From: Citrobacter freundii
Lineage (GTDB): Bacteria > Pseudomonadota > Gammaproteobacteria > Enterobacterales > Enterobacteriaceae
Length of the DNA: 64,000 nt
Direction: 5' to 3'
Assembly: GCF_029717145.1 (NCBI RefSeq)
Contig: NZ_CP099222.1
Location: 4,030,001-4,094,000, forward strand
Shown: one piece after another, positions 9,001 through 18,260 of the stretch
How positions within the stretch are numbered: position 1 is the first letter of the stretch
Layout: each line of letters begins with the position of its first letter
The notes under the pieces: model-generated
Databases searched by the model: none
Told to the model about the DNA's origin: nothing
The model's input: the letters and a program-made list of their open reading frames with translations, nothing else
Made by a program: the position numbers and the translations under genes

Positions 9001-10554
9001 ATGAACGAATATATTATGTTTGTTTTAGCCCTCTCTCCTTTGCTGCTTATGGTATTTTTAATACTAAAATTAAAAATGCCGATTCATTATTCAGTCTTGA
9101 TTACGCTGGCCTTTACCATCGCGCTGTCGGCGATATTCTGGGATATGCCGTTACAGAATTTGAAAGCCTCCGTGGGCTATGGTGCCCTCAAAGGGTTATG
9201 GCCGATTGTGATTGTGATCCTCGGTGCGATATTCAGTTATAACGTGATGCAGGCCACCAAAGCGCTGGATATTCTGCGCGATATTCTCGCCAGTATTAGT
9301 GAAGATAAACGCATCCAGGTACTACTTATTTCGTGGTGTTTTGGCGGATTTCTTGAGGCCGCCGCTGGCTACGGCACCGCGGTTGCCATTCCTATCGGCA
9401 TCCTGATCGCACTGGGATTCAATCCGCTCAAAGCGGCCATCGCCTCACTCGTCGCCAATACCGTGCCGACGGCATTCGGCGCGGTGGGTATTCCGGTTTC
9501 AATTCTCGCTGAACAGGTTAACCTGCCGGTTTTCACCCTCGGCGGAACCATTATTATGCAGCTGGCGCTGTTTAATATTCTGCTGCCGTTTGTGATTATT
9601 TGTATTATCGGCGGTGGCCTGAAGGCGATTCGCGGCGTGTTCTTCATCACACTAATTTGCGGTATTACCACGCTGGTGCCGCAGTATTTTGTCGCTATCC
9701 ACCTTGGCGCAGAACTCCCTGCATTTGCCGGCAGCCTGGTCAGCCTGTTTGCCGTCGCCATTCTTGGTCGACTGCGCAACGGCAAAACCGCCCCCGAATG
9801 GCGTATTGAAACCAGCCATACCCGGGAAACCACACCGCGCTCGGCGAAGGTGCTGTTCCGGGTCGGCTCCATCTACCTGTTTATTTTTATCTTTATTCTG
9901 CTGTGCTCGCCGCTGTTCCCGGCGGTAAAAGCGGCAGCATCACAGCTGGCTTCGGTGCTGCATTTCACCCTCGCCGACGGTAAAACGCTGGCGCTGAAAA
10001 TCGAGTGGGTCACCACGCCGGGGATGCTGATCATCTTTGCGACCCTGATCGGCGGTTTTATCCAGGGGGCTTCGGCGCGCGGGATGCTGGAAGTGTTTGT
10101 CAAAACCATTTTCCAGTTGAAGAATTCGATCGTCGCCATTATGGCGATTGTTGCGCTGGCCACGGTGATGGATCTCAGCGGTATTATCGCCACGCTGGCT
10201 CAGTCGATTGTTGACCTGACCGGCGGCTCGTATGTCTTTCTCGCCCCGGTTATTGGCGCGCTGGGTACGTTTGTCACCGGCAGCGACACCAACTCGAATA
10301 TTCTGTTTGGTAAACTGCAAACCATTGCTGCCAGCAAGTTGAATATTGACCCTAACTGGCTGGCGGCGGCCAACACCTCCGGCGCGACGGGCGGGAAAAT
10401 GATCTCCCCGCAGAGCATCGCCATTGCGGTTTCCGCCACCAAAATGGAAGGCCAGGCGAACCAGATTATGTCTGGCACCATGAAATACTGCTGCGCCTAC
10501 ATCGTGATCCTCGGCTTAAAGGTCGGCCTCTTTTACTACTGGTTTATGGCGTAA
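9001..10554 (+). CDS. LctP-family lactate permease
   Basis: A 517-residue inner-membrane proton symporter with about 12-14 hydrophobic helices. The family signatures CFGGFLEAAAGYGTAVAIP, ANTVPTAFGAVGIP and GSDTNSNILFGKLQ are present. It belongs to the LldP/GlcA family but is shorter than E. coli LldP (551), so I leave the symbol blank. AGGA lies 7 bases before the ATG. Divergent placement from dld-lutABC makes lactate, either isomer, the likely substrate. Confidence 0.88.
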   Translation: MNEYIMFVLALSPLLLMVFLILKLKMPIHYSVLITLAFTIALSAIFWDMPLQNLKASVGYGALKGLWPIVIVILGAIFSYNVMQATKALDILRDILASISEDKRIQVLLISWCFGGFLEAAAGYGTAVAIPIGILIALGFNPLKAAIASLVANTVPTAFGAVGIPVSILAEQVNLPVFTLGGTIIMQLALFNILLPFVIICIIGGGLKAIRGVFFITLICGITTLVPQYFVAIHLGAELPAFAGSLVSLFAVAILGRLRNGKTAPEWRIETSHTRETTPRSAKVLFRVGSIYLFIFIFILLCSPLFPAVKAAASQLASVLHFTLADGKTLALKIEWVTTPGMLIIFATLIGGFIQGASARGMLEVFVKTIFQLKNSIVAIMAIVALATVMDLSGIIATLAQSIVDLTGGSYVFLAPVIGALGTFVTGSDTNSNILFGKLQTIAASKLNIDPNWLAAANTSGATGGKMISPQSIAIAVSATKMEGQANQIMSGTMKYCCAYIVILGLKVGLFYYWFMA

Positions 10555-10663
10555 CGCATTGTCAACCCCAGCCATATTCTGGCAAGCGTGTTTGACAAGA
10601 CAGTGAACAAAAAGGTTTACAGCCACCCGGTCAGGAGAACGCCGCGGCTGGCTTTACGATTTG

Positions 10664-10688
10664 TCGGCGCTGACTAAAATAGCGCCGA
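10664..10688 (+). repeat. 8-bp stem inverted repeat
   Basis: TCGGCGCT (10664-10671) pairs with AGCGCCGA (10681-10688) around a 9-base loop. It lies after the lactate permease and just before a candidate small frame. There is no T run, so its role as terminator or leader structure is unclear. Confidence 0.5.
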
Positions 10689-10712
10689 TATTTCAAAGAG
10701 AGGATTGTTGTT

Positions 10713-10790
10713 ATGTTGTTCTGGAAAAAGATGGTGAAGAAGTTCGACGCCTTTTCTGCGTTGATCCCACCACGCTACTTCCGCGTGTAA
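10713..10790 (+). CDS. possible 25-residue small protein
   Basis: A short frame, MLFWKKMVKKFDAFSALI..., strongly basic and aromatic at the start and amphipathic overall. GAGAGG lies about 9 bases upstream of the ATG and a hairpin sits immediately before that. It is too short for composition to be informative and I recognise no homologue. It could equally be chance. Confidence 0.25.
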   Translation: MLFWKKMVKKFDAFSALIPPRYFRV

Positions 10791-10803
10791 TGCCTGGCAC
10801 TTA

Positions 10804-10882
10804 TGCCTGATGGCGCTTCGCTTATCAGGCCTACGTTTCACGCACATTTGTAGGCCGGATAAGGCGCAAGCGCCGCATCCGG
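10804..10882. repeat. REP/BIME pair
   Basis: Two inverted REP-type units: GCCTGATGGCGCTTCGCTTATCAGGC, then the opposite orientation unit beginning GTAGGCCGGATAAGGCG and ending GCCGCATCCGG. Confidence 0.85.
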
Positions 10883-10904
10883 CTGCTACAGCAGAGTAAA
10901 ACAC

Positions 10905-11015
10905 TCACCCCTTTCTCTTACGCATTCCGCACGTTCTTAACACCACCACCCGTAAACGCAGCCACGCAAAGCGATAAATCAGCGGATGCTGAAACCGTAG
11001 CAATGTCAAAAACAT
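10905..11015 (-). CDS. candidate 36-residue small protein at the end of the tpl-tutB operon
   Basis: Begins MFLTLLRFQHPLIYRFAWLR and is rich in Arg, Leu and Val, ending MRKRKG. GGGAGG lies 5 bases after the tutB stop and about 5 bases before this ATG; the gap from tutB is only 11 bases, so it would be co-transcribed and translated with tutB. The composition suggests a short hydrophobic-basic helix at the membrane. I recognise no known family. Spacing and Shine-Dalgarno quality make it better than random. Confidence 0.4.
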   Translation of the reverse strand: MFLTLLRFQHPLIYRFAWLRLRVVVLRTCGMRKRKG

Positions 11016-11026
11016 AGCGCCTCCCG

Positions 11027-12292
11027 TTACCGGAACGTAGGCAGCAGGCCAAACACGTCCAGCACCACCGTCAGATAGACAACCGCCCCGCAGACGATCA
11101 CCAGGTTAAGCACCGTGTTATTGCAGGGTGCAGTGTAGCTGGCCGTAGGGAAACGCTTACGCGCCGCTTTTACCAGGAACGGTGGCAGGATCACGCTCCA
11201 GATGGTGAAGGCCAGACCGGCATAGCCAATCGCATGAACAAAACCATTCGGGAAGAAAAAGCACACAGCAGCCGGTGGGAAGTAGGTTACCAGCGCAGTT
11301 TTCAGACGACCGACGCCATTATCCGGGAAGTGAAACAGGTCAGCGATATAGTCAAACAGGCCGAGGGTTGCCGCCAGCAGGGAACTGGCTACCGCAAAGT
11401 TGCCGAAGAAAGTCAGGATCAGATCCATATAGCGGCTGGTAAACAGCCCGCTGATGGCCTCGACAAACACGTCGATATTGCCGCCTTTAGCGATAATCGG
11501 CGGGAATTCCGAACGGCTGATGTTGCCCATCGTCACGCCCAGCCAGAAGACATACAGCAGCAGAGCAAACAGCGTGCCGATGATTATCGAACGCGTAATA
11601 TGCGGGATCCCACTCTTACCGTACAGTTTGACCAGGCTCGGCACGTTGCCATGAAAACCAAATGAGATAATACAGAACGGCAGCGTCATCAGGATATACG
11701 GCAGGTACTGCGACCCTGGGATCGCCACCGCGACGCTGTCGACCAGTTTCGCCACTTCAATATGGCCGACCAGCCCGGAGAATGTGGCAAAGAACGCGAT
11801 AAACTTACCGATGATCAAAATAGTGGTGATGCGTCCGACCAGCAGCGAACTGTACCAGGCAATCGCCCCGACCAGCATACTGACAATCACCACCGAGACA
11901 TTCGCCGGAAAGCGCACGCCGCTGTATTTGAACACAGTTTGCGCCATCACCGCCGATGACCCGGAGATATAGGCGTAGGTCAGAATATACAACACAAAGC
12001 CAAACGCGATACCGACCACGATATTCCACTTCTGGCCTAATAAATCCTGAGTAAAGGTATTAAAACTGGCACCTGCGCCGTAATGCAGGTTAACTTCAAC
12101 CAGCATCAGGCCGGTTAATAACATCATGATGGCAACAAAAAGCAGAATGACAGAGGCGCCGGGAAACCATACGCCGGCCATCGCAATCGGCAGGGAAAAC
12201 ATTCCACCGCCCACGACGGTTGCGATAACCAACATGGTTCCGCTAATCAGTCCGGGGGTACTACTCTGTCGCTCAATGGCATTAATATCCAT
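11027..12292 (-). CDS. tutB: tyrosine permease TutB
   Basis: A 421-residue aromatic amino acid permease of the HAAAP family (TyrP, TnaB, Mtr relatives) with about 11 membrane helices. The motif GTMLVIATVVGGGMFSLPIAMAG near the N-terminus and SFGFHGNVPSLVKLYG in the middle are diagnostic. It follows tyrosine phenol-lyase in the same orientation, the tpl-tutB arrangement known in Citrobacter freundii and Erwinia herbicola, so tyrosine is the expected substrate. AGGAA precedes the ATG by 9 bases. It resembles TnaB too, but the partner enzyme is TPL, not tryptophanase. Confidence 0.88.
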   Translation of the reverse strand: MDINAIERQSSTPGLISGTMLVIATVVGGGMFSLPIAMAGVWFPGASVILLFVAIMMLLTGLMLVEVNLHYGAGASFNTFTQDLLGQKWNIVVGIAFGFVLYILTYAYISGSSAVMAQTVFKYSGVRFPANVSVVIVSMLVGAIAWYSSLLVGRITTILIIGKFIAFFATFSGLVGHIEVAKLVDSVAVAIPGSQYLPYILMTLPFCIISFGFHGNVPSLVKLYGKSGIPHITRSIIIGTLFALLLYVFWLGVTMGNISRSEFPPIIAKGGNIDVFVEAISGLFTSRYMDLILTFFGNFAVASSLLAATLGLFDYIADLFHFPDNGVGRLKTALVTYFPPAAVCFFFPNGFVHAIGYAGLAFTIWSVILPPFLVKAARKRFPTASYTAPCNNTVLNLVIVCGAVVYLTVVLDVFGLLPTFR

Positions 12293-12444
12293 GATAAATG
12301 TTCCTGTAGACTATTCGTTATAATTACAGCTGTCATTTGTACATCATGCGGATAATAAAAATGTCGGAGTCAGGGTTTGCAATTTTTTCGTTATATTGCG
12401 GTAACGGGCACCGCAAAGGCTTCCTGTTCATGGAAAAGGAATAC

Positions 12445-12470
12445 AAAAAAGCCCCATCACAAGATGGGGC
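12445..12470 (-). terminator. rho-independent terminator between tpl and tutB
   Basis: On the minus strand GCCCCATC-TTGT-GATGGGGC (12451-12470) is followed by six T. It lies just after the tpl stop and 150 bases before tutB, so much of the tpl transcript should stop here and tutB would depend on readthrough or a second promoter. Confidence 0.85.
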
Positions 12471-12481
12471 CTGAATAACAT

Positions 12482-13885
<1,404 letters not shown>

Positions 13886-14059
13886 TTAATGTGAAGTAAA
13901 TCATATCGAGTTCATCAACAGAGGCTGATGAAATATTACTATTCTCCGCCTGATACAGGGGGTGAAATAATGTGGAAGCACTATGCAAGATTTGATTGAT
14001 TATGGAAATAGCCCAGTCAACATTAATCACTGCCAATAATTTAAAAAGCTGTAAATGTG

Positions 14060-14075
14060 AGTGATGCAAATCACA
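14060..14075. promoter_or_regulatory. CRP-type site upstream of tpl
   Basis: AGTGA-TGCAAA-TCACA matches the CRP consensus TGTGAnnnnnnTCACA with one mismatch. It lies about 210 bases before the tpl start codon. Confidence 0.65.
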
Positions 14076-14259
14076 CGTCTTTTTTTTACCCGTTCATATT
14101 CAACAAGTTTTTTTCTGCGTGTTGATTTGCTGTTTGCCGTTGTATGTCTGTGGAAAGTGGAAATACTGAAAACTTAACTTTCCACGCTGTTCTCACAATC
14201 TACGGGTGAATAAGTACACGCCATTTTGTGAGAGTCGGATCACTTCACGGGGTTATATT

Positions 14260-14275
14260 TGTGATTCATATCACT
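14260..14275. promoter_or_regulatory. CRP-type site upstream of tpl
   Basis: TGTGA-TTCATA-TCACT matches the CRP consensus with one mismatch and lies 5 bases from the TyrR box. Confidence 0.65.
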
Positions 14276-14280
14276 AAAAG

Positions 14281-14298
14281 TGTAAACCAAAGTGTACA
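14281..14298. promoter_or_regulatory. TyrR box
   Basis: TGTAAA-CCAAAG-TGTACA matches the TyrR consensus TGTAAAn6TTTACA with one mismatch. It lies about 430 bases from the tpl start, consistent with the known upstream TyrR site acting by looping. A weaker half-box TGTAAA is at 14050-14055. Confidence 0.75.
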
Positions 14299-14532
14299 AA
14301 CCGGTGTAGTTTCAGAGTTTGCTATTTGCTTCAGTGAGTTAGATCGCATTTTTAGCCCAACTCAGAGCCATGATATTTTCTGGAAATAATCGGTCTTTGG
14401 CGGATGGAATGAGAATGAATTTATACGCTGAATAATACTGGTTTTATTGGCGCAGGGAGATGTTCTGTTTATTCCGAATAGCACGCTAATCGCGCTTATT
14501 TCATTATATTTACATCTGGACTTCCCCCATTC

Positions 14533-14552
14533 TACTGGCGTAATTTACAGGG
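14533..14552 (+). promoter_or_regulatory. LexA-like box of symE
   Basis: CTGG-CGTAATTT-ACAG (14535-14550) matches the SOS box CTGTn8ACAG with one mismatch. E. coli symE is SOS-controlled by LexA, and the position about 85 bases before the start codon is suitable. Confidence 0.6.
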
Positions 14553-14559
14553 GTTTTAT

Positions 14560-14638
14560 TAGCGCGACACGAAGGTGCTACCAACACCTCCGCATCGCTA
14601 ATCGCAGCAACTATTTACAGAGAATAGCCACCATGACT
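14560..14638 (-). ncRNA. symR: SymR antisense RNA (approximate ends)
   Basis: The strand opposite the symE start resembles E. coli SymR as remembered, including a segment reading GATTAGCGATGCGG. A -10 box TACAAT lies on the minus strand 7 bases before a likely start at 14638, within the symE start codon region. The RNA would cover the symE ribosome-binding site. It holds a long inverted repeat whose arms begin TTAGCG and end CGCTAA (about 14558-14603). Confidence 0.5.
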
Positions 14639-14995
14639 GATACGCATTGTATTGCAGTTTCGTTTGATCCAGAAGTCCACGCCGCCGATAACCGCCATTT
14701 GAAGGTGGGATATGCGAGTCGTTATCCCGATTACAGCCGTATTCCGGTGAAGTACGTGCGCTTTCCGTCCATCGTGATGAAGGGGATGTGGTTAAAAGCC
14801 GCCGGATTCGACACCGGCACCGACGTAAAAGTACGGGTGATGGAAGGCTGCATCGTGCTCACCGCCCAAACGCCCCAACCCGAAGAGTCAGCGCTGATGA
14901 CGTCGCTGCGCAAAGTGGAAAAGCTGTCGGCGCGCAAACAAAAGCAGGTGCTGGAGTTTATCGCGGTAATTGCGGGGAAAGCGTCGAAGGGGTAA
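14633..14995 (+). CDS. symE: SymE, toxin-like protein of the SymE/SymR type I system
   Basis: A 120-residue protein with an AbrB-like fold region ([36 protein letters not shown]) and the C-terminal [18 protein letters not shown] shared with E. coli SymE. SymE is SOS-induced and associated with nucleoid and RNA; its translation is blocked by SymR. I start at 14633 by homology (MTDTHCIA), not at the longer frame from 14447. In E. coli symE sits beside hsd restriction genes; here those are absent and IS1 follows 94 bases downstream. Confidence 0.88.
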   Translation: MTDTHCIAVSFDPEVHAADNRHLKVGYASRYPDYSRIPVKYVRFPSIVMKGMWLKAAGFDTGTDVKVRVMEGCIVLTAQTPQPEESALMTSLRKVEKLSARKQKQVLEFIAVIAGKASKG

Positions 14996-15005
14996 CGGTC
15001 TTGCT

Positions 15006-15030
15006 AAAGGCGCCTGCGGGCGCCTTTATT
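15006..15030 (+). terminator. terminator of symE
   Basis: AAAGGCGCC-TGCG-GGCGCCTTTATTT forms a strong hairpin with a T-rich tail 11 bases after the symE stop. Confidence 0.9.
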
Positions 15031-15144
15031 TGACATCATAAATCTACACATATTTGATGTACAACGGTTTAATTATATACTCAGAAACAGGTGATGCTGC
15101 CAACTTACTGATTTAGTGTATGATGGTGTTTTTGAGGTGCTCCT

Positions 15145-15420
15145 GTGGCTTCTGTTTCTATCAGCTGTCCCTCCTGTTCAGCTACTGACGGGGTGGTGCG
15201 TAACGGCAAAAGCACCGCCGGACATCAGCGCTATCTCTGCTCTCACTGCCGTAAAACATGGCAACTGCAGTTCACTTACACCGCTTCTCAACCCGGTACG
15301 CACCAGAAAATCATTGATATGGCCATGAATGGCGTTGGATGCCGGGCAACCGCCCGCATTATGGGCGTTGGCCTCAACACGATTTTACGTCACTTAAAAA
15401 ACTCAGGCCGCAGTCGGTAA
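15145..15420 (+). CDS. insA: IS1 protein InsA
   Basis: A 91-residue zinc-finger DNA-binding protein ([13 protein letters not shown]...YLCSHC) that binds the IS1 ends and represses transposition on its own. Ribosomes slip -1 at the AAAAAAC run (15396-15402) to make the InsAB' transposase. Intact. Confidence 0.95.
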
Positions 15421-15842
15421 CCTCGCGCATACAGCCGGGCAGTGACGTCATCGTCTGCGCGGAAATGGACGAACAGTGGGGCTATGTCGGGGCTAAATCG
15501 CGCCAGCGCTGGCTGTTTTACGCGTATGACAGGCTCCGGAAGACGGTTGTGGCGCACGTCTTCGGTGAACGCACTATGGCGACGCTGGGGCGTCTTATGA
15601 GCCTGCTGTCACCCTTTGACGTGGTGATATGGATGACGGATGGCTGGCCGCTGTATGAATCCCGCCTGAAGGGAAAGCTGCACGTAATCAGCAAGCGATA
15701 TACGCAGCGAATTGAGCGGCATAACCTGAATCTGAGGCAGCACCTGGCACGGCTGGGACGGAAGTCGCTGTCGTTCTCAAAATCGGTGGAGCTGCATGAC
15801 AAAGTCATCGGGCATTATCTGAACATAAAACACTATCAATAA
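15339..15842 (+). CDS. insB: IS1 InsB, catalytic part of the transposase
   Basis: A 167-residue frame overlapping insA. It holds the DDE catalytic domain of IS1 transposase ([34 protein letters not shown]) and is expressed as the InsAB' fusion through -1 frameshifting. Full length and uninterrupted. Confidence 0.95.
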
Positions 15843-15852
15843 GTTGGAGTCA

Positions 15853-16002
15853 TTACCCGGACTCAACAACATCAAACTTAGTCTTTTGTGGGACTCCAGC
15901 CCAACGACTAATCTCATATGCTGATGCACCGAACAACACAATTTCGTTTGACTCTTCAGTTTGCTTAATTTTAATTCCTGGGTAACTATATCTGATAGTC
16001 AT
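15853..16002 (-). pseudogene. 5' fragment of a gene cut by IS1
   Basis: Starts MTIRYSYPGIKIKQTEESNE with a good AAGGA 5 bases upstream, then runs 48 codons until IS1 supplies glycine and a stop. The rest of the gene is missing. The phrase YEISRWAGVPQKTKFDVVES faintly recalls DGQHR-domain proteins of defence islands; I hold that weakly. Base composition is AT-rich against the surrounding core, in line with island DNA inserted at leuX. Confidence 0.6.
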
Positions 16003-16156
16003 AAAAATCCTTAATAAATGCTCAAGCTCCAGTAATTAGGTAATTTACTCAAAACCTAAAAACAGAAACAAAATTATGATTAAGGTTTTAAGATAAACAC
16101 TATCTTACCTGAATAGAGGAATGTTGAAAAGAAACTTGAAAAACTAAGAACATGAT

Positions 16157-16241
16157 TGGTGCCGAAGGCCGGACTCGAACCGGCACGTATTTCTACGGTT
16201 GATTTTGAATCAACTGCGTCTACCGATTTCGCCACTCCGGC
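16157..16241 (-). tRNA. leuX: tRNA-Leu, anticodon CAA
   Basis: 85 bases with encoded CCA. The acceptor stem GCCGGAG pairs with CTTCGGC (one G-U), and the anticodon stem GTTGA/TCAAC holds loop TTCAAAA, giving anticodon CAA for UUG. The sequence matches E. coli leuX with one acceptor change. As in E. coli it lies next to ahr (yjgB), and its 3' side is the usual island integration point. Confidence 0.97.
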
Positions 16242-16268
16242 ACGGAAGGGATGCGGAAAACGTTGTGG

Positions 16269-16296
16269 ATTATACCTGTCGTGCGCCACCATGCAA
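16269..16296 (-). promoter_or_regulatory. leuX promoter
   Basis: TTGCAT (16291-16296) and TATAAT (16269-16274) are spaced 16 bp on the minus strand, about 28 bases before the tRNA 5' end. Confidence 0.8.
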
Positions 16297-16471
16297 GCGC
16301 CAGCGTGTGTCTGGCTTGCTAAGTGTTGAAAATTTCAGCATTACCTTTCGTACCTGCAATCAACATCACGGTTTGGCCCCCACAACAACCGCCCTAATCC
16401 CCCCTTCTGCGAAGCACCCCGTTTCCCCATGCTCTACACTTCCAGTTCAACACCACACTGAGGGAAACACG

Positions 16472-17491
16472 ATGTCGATGATAAAAAGCTACGCCGCAAA
16501 AGAGGCGGGCAGCGAACTCGAACTCTATGAATACGATGCGGGCGAGCTAAAGCCGGAAGATGTCGAAGTGCAGGTCGATTACTGCGGTATCTGCCATTCT
16601 GATTTGTCGATGATCGACAACGAATGGGGATTCTCTCAGTATCCGCTGGTTGCCGGGCATGAGGTGATTGGTCGCGTGGCGGCGCTCGGCAGCGCGGCGC
16701 AGGATAAAGGTCTGAAAGTGGGCCAGCGCGTTGGGATTGGCTGGACGGCGCGCAGCTGCGGGCACTGCGATGCCTGTATCAGCGGCAATCAGATCAACTG
16801 CCTGGAAGGGTCCGTTCCCACGATCCTCAATCGCGGCGGCTTTGCCGAGAAGCTGCGGGCCGACTGGCAGTGGGTGATCCCGCTACCGGAGAGCATCGAT
16901 TATGCGGCTGCCGGTCCCTTGCTGTGCGGCGGCATCACGGTGTTCAAACCACTACTGATGCACCATATCACCGCCACCAGCCGCGTCGGGGTGATCGGCA
17001 TCGGCGGTCTGGGGCATATCGCCATTAAGCTGTTACACGCGATGGGGTGCGAAGTGACCGCGTTCAGCTCCAATCCGGCGAAAGAGCAGGAAGTGCTGGC
17101 GATGGGGGCGGATAAGGTGGTCAATAGCCGCGATCCGGATGCGCTAAAAGCGCTGGCGGGCCAGTTCGATCTCATTATTAATACCGTTAACGTCGATCTC
17201 GACTGGCAGCCCTATTTTGAAGCGCTGGCCTACGGCGGTAACTTCCATACCGTCGGCGCGGTGCTGAAGCCGCTGCCGGTTCCGGCATTCACCTTAATTG
17301 CCGGCGATCGCAGCATCTCCGGTTCGGCGACCGGTACGCCGTTCGAACTGCGCAAGCTGATGAAATTTGCCGGGCGCAGCAAGGTGTCGCCCACCACCGA
17401 ACTGTACCCGATGTCGCAAATTAACGAAGCAATCCAGCACGTGCGTGACGGCAAAGCCCGTTACCGCGTGGTGCTTAAAGCCGACTTCTGA
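16472..17491 (+). CDS. ahr: NADPH-dependent aldehyde reductase Ahr (YjgB)
   Basis: A 339-residue zinc-dependent medium-chain alcohol dehydrogenase that reduces a broad range of aldehydes. It has the catalytic zinc motif GHEVIGRV with CGICHSD, the structural zinc cluster [15 protein letters not shown] and the dinucleotide motif [15 protein letters not shown] precedes the ATG at 16472; the open frame upstream of that belongs to the tRNA region and is not coding. Its place beside leuX is the same as in E. coli. Confidence 0.93.
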   Translation: MSMIKSYAAKEAGSELELYEYDAGELKPEDVEVQVDYCGICHSDLSMIDNEWGFSQYPLVAGHEVIGRVAALGSAAQDKGLKVGQRVGIGWTARSCGHCDACISGNQINCLEGSVPTILNRGGFAEKLRADWQWVIPLPESIDYAAAGPLLCGGITVFKPLLMHHITATSRVGVIGIGGLGHIAIKLLHAMGCEVTAFSSNPAKEQEVLAMGADKVVNSRDPDALKALAGQFDLIINTVNVDLDWQPYFEALAYGGNFHTVGAVLKPLPVPAFTLIAGDRSISGSATGTPFELRKLMKFAGRSKVSPTTELYPMSQINEAIQHVRDGKARYRVVLKADF

Positions 17492-17497
17492 TGCCGG

Positions 17498-17521
17498 GCT
17501 CAGTCCCGCAAGGGGCTGAGC
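17498..17521 (+). terminator. hairpin between convergent ahr and idnK
   Basis: GCTCAGTCCC and GGGGCTGAGC form a 10-bp stem (one G-U) closed by a GCAA tetraloop, filling the gap between the two stop codons. Only a short T-rich tail (TTATT) follows on the plus strand. Confidence 0.65.
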
Positions 17522-18043
17522 TTATTGCCCGTGACGAAACGCGAGCACCGCCTGGCGGCACTGTTCCGTCACATGCTCGATGTCGTGGTTTACGTCGATG
17601 CGGGCAATATCGTGTTCATCCTCCTGCGGGCACTCCAGCGCGTCGAACTGGCTTTTTAGTAATCCCACCGGCATAAAATGCCCTGCCCGACGCTGCATGC
17701 GCGCCAGAATAGTCTCGTAATCGCCATCCAGCCACAAAAAATGCACATTCGGGCTGCCCTGGCGCAATATATCGCGATACTGTTTTTTTAATGACGAGCA
17801 GACAATAAATCCGGTTTCATTCTTTTTATACAGGCTGTATGACGCGTCATTTAACCGTTCTAACCACGGCAGCCGGTCTTCATCAGTTAATGGAATACCT
17901 TCCGACATTTTATCAATATTTTTGGCGGGATGGAGATCGTCACCATCTATGAATTTAGCGGATAATACGGCGGCAACTTTGCTGCCAATGAGTGATTTAC
18001 CGCTACCAGAAACGCCCATCAAAATATAACTTTCCCCAGCCAT
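17522..18043 (-). CDS. idnK: D-gluconate kinase IdnK
   Basis: A 173-residue thermosensitive-type gluconokinase that phosphorylates D-gluconate to 6-phosphogluconate, the last step of L-idonate breakdown. Walker A GVSGSGKS lies at residues 10-17, and DGDDLHPAKN and WLDGDYETI are typical of the GntK/IdnK family. It is divergent from idnDOTR, sharing a 217-bp control region, which identifies it as IdnK rather than GntK. Confidence 0.92.
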   Translation of the reverse strand: MAGESYILMGVSGSGKSLIGSKVAAVLSAKFIDGDDLHPAKNIDKMSEGIPLTDEDRLPWLERLNDASYSLYKKNETGFIVCSSLKKQYRDILRQGSPNVHFLWLDGDYETILARMQRRAGHFMPVGLLKSQFDALECPQEDEHDIARIDVNHDIEHVTEQCRQAVLAFRHGQ

Positions 18044-18145
18044 CTAAAAAACTCCAGATTCATATTCCATGGCGCGATATTACGCCTTGCTGATGGGGAA
18101 ATTCACGCTTTTTCAGTACCACGGAGCAGATTTACAAGGCGCATC

Positions 18146-18161
18146 ACGTTATGCGTAACAT
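18146..18161. promoter_or_regulatory. IdnR/GntR-type operator
   Basis: ACGTTA-TGCG-TAACAT is a near-palindrome of the ATGTTAnnnnTAACAT class recognised by GntR/IdnR, between the divergent idnK and idnD. Confidence 0.55.
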
Positions 18162-18182
18162 TGTAGTGTAACAATTTTCCAG

Positions 18183-18198
18183 CGTGATCTTCATCACA
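18183..18198. promoter_or_regulatory. CRP-type site of idn genes
   Basis: CGTGA-TCTTCA-TCACA matches the CRP consensus with one mismatch, 63 bases upstream of idnD. Confidence 0.65.
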
Positions 18199-18260
18199 AA
18201 TAATAACAATTAAAACCGTTTAAATGCTGCCGAGGTTACTACCTGACCAGTGAGGAATTT

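Larger units (their letters stand above)
15090..15857 (+). mobile_element. IS1 insertion sequence, complete
   Basis: Exactly 768 bp, the standard IS1 length, running from the left end GGTGATGCTGCCAACTTACT to the right end with GTTGGAGTCATTACC. Both transposase frames are open and the A6C frameshift site is intact, so it may be active. Flanks are TCAGAAACA on the left and CGGACTCAA on the right: no 8-9 bp target duplication, which points to a rearrangement or adjacent deletion after insertion. Confidence 0.97.

Noticed and set aside
10804..10882. CRISPR-like repeated palindromes
   Set aside because: All such repeats in the window are REP/BIME elements of the GCCGGATGGCG type in intergenic gaps, without regular spacers or cas genes.
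14447..14632. N-terminal extension of symE
   Set aside because: Covers the LexA-like box, the promoter region and the SymR hairpin; homology begins at 14633.
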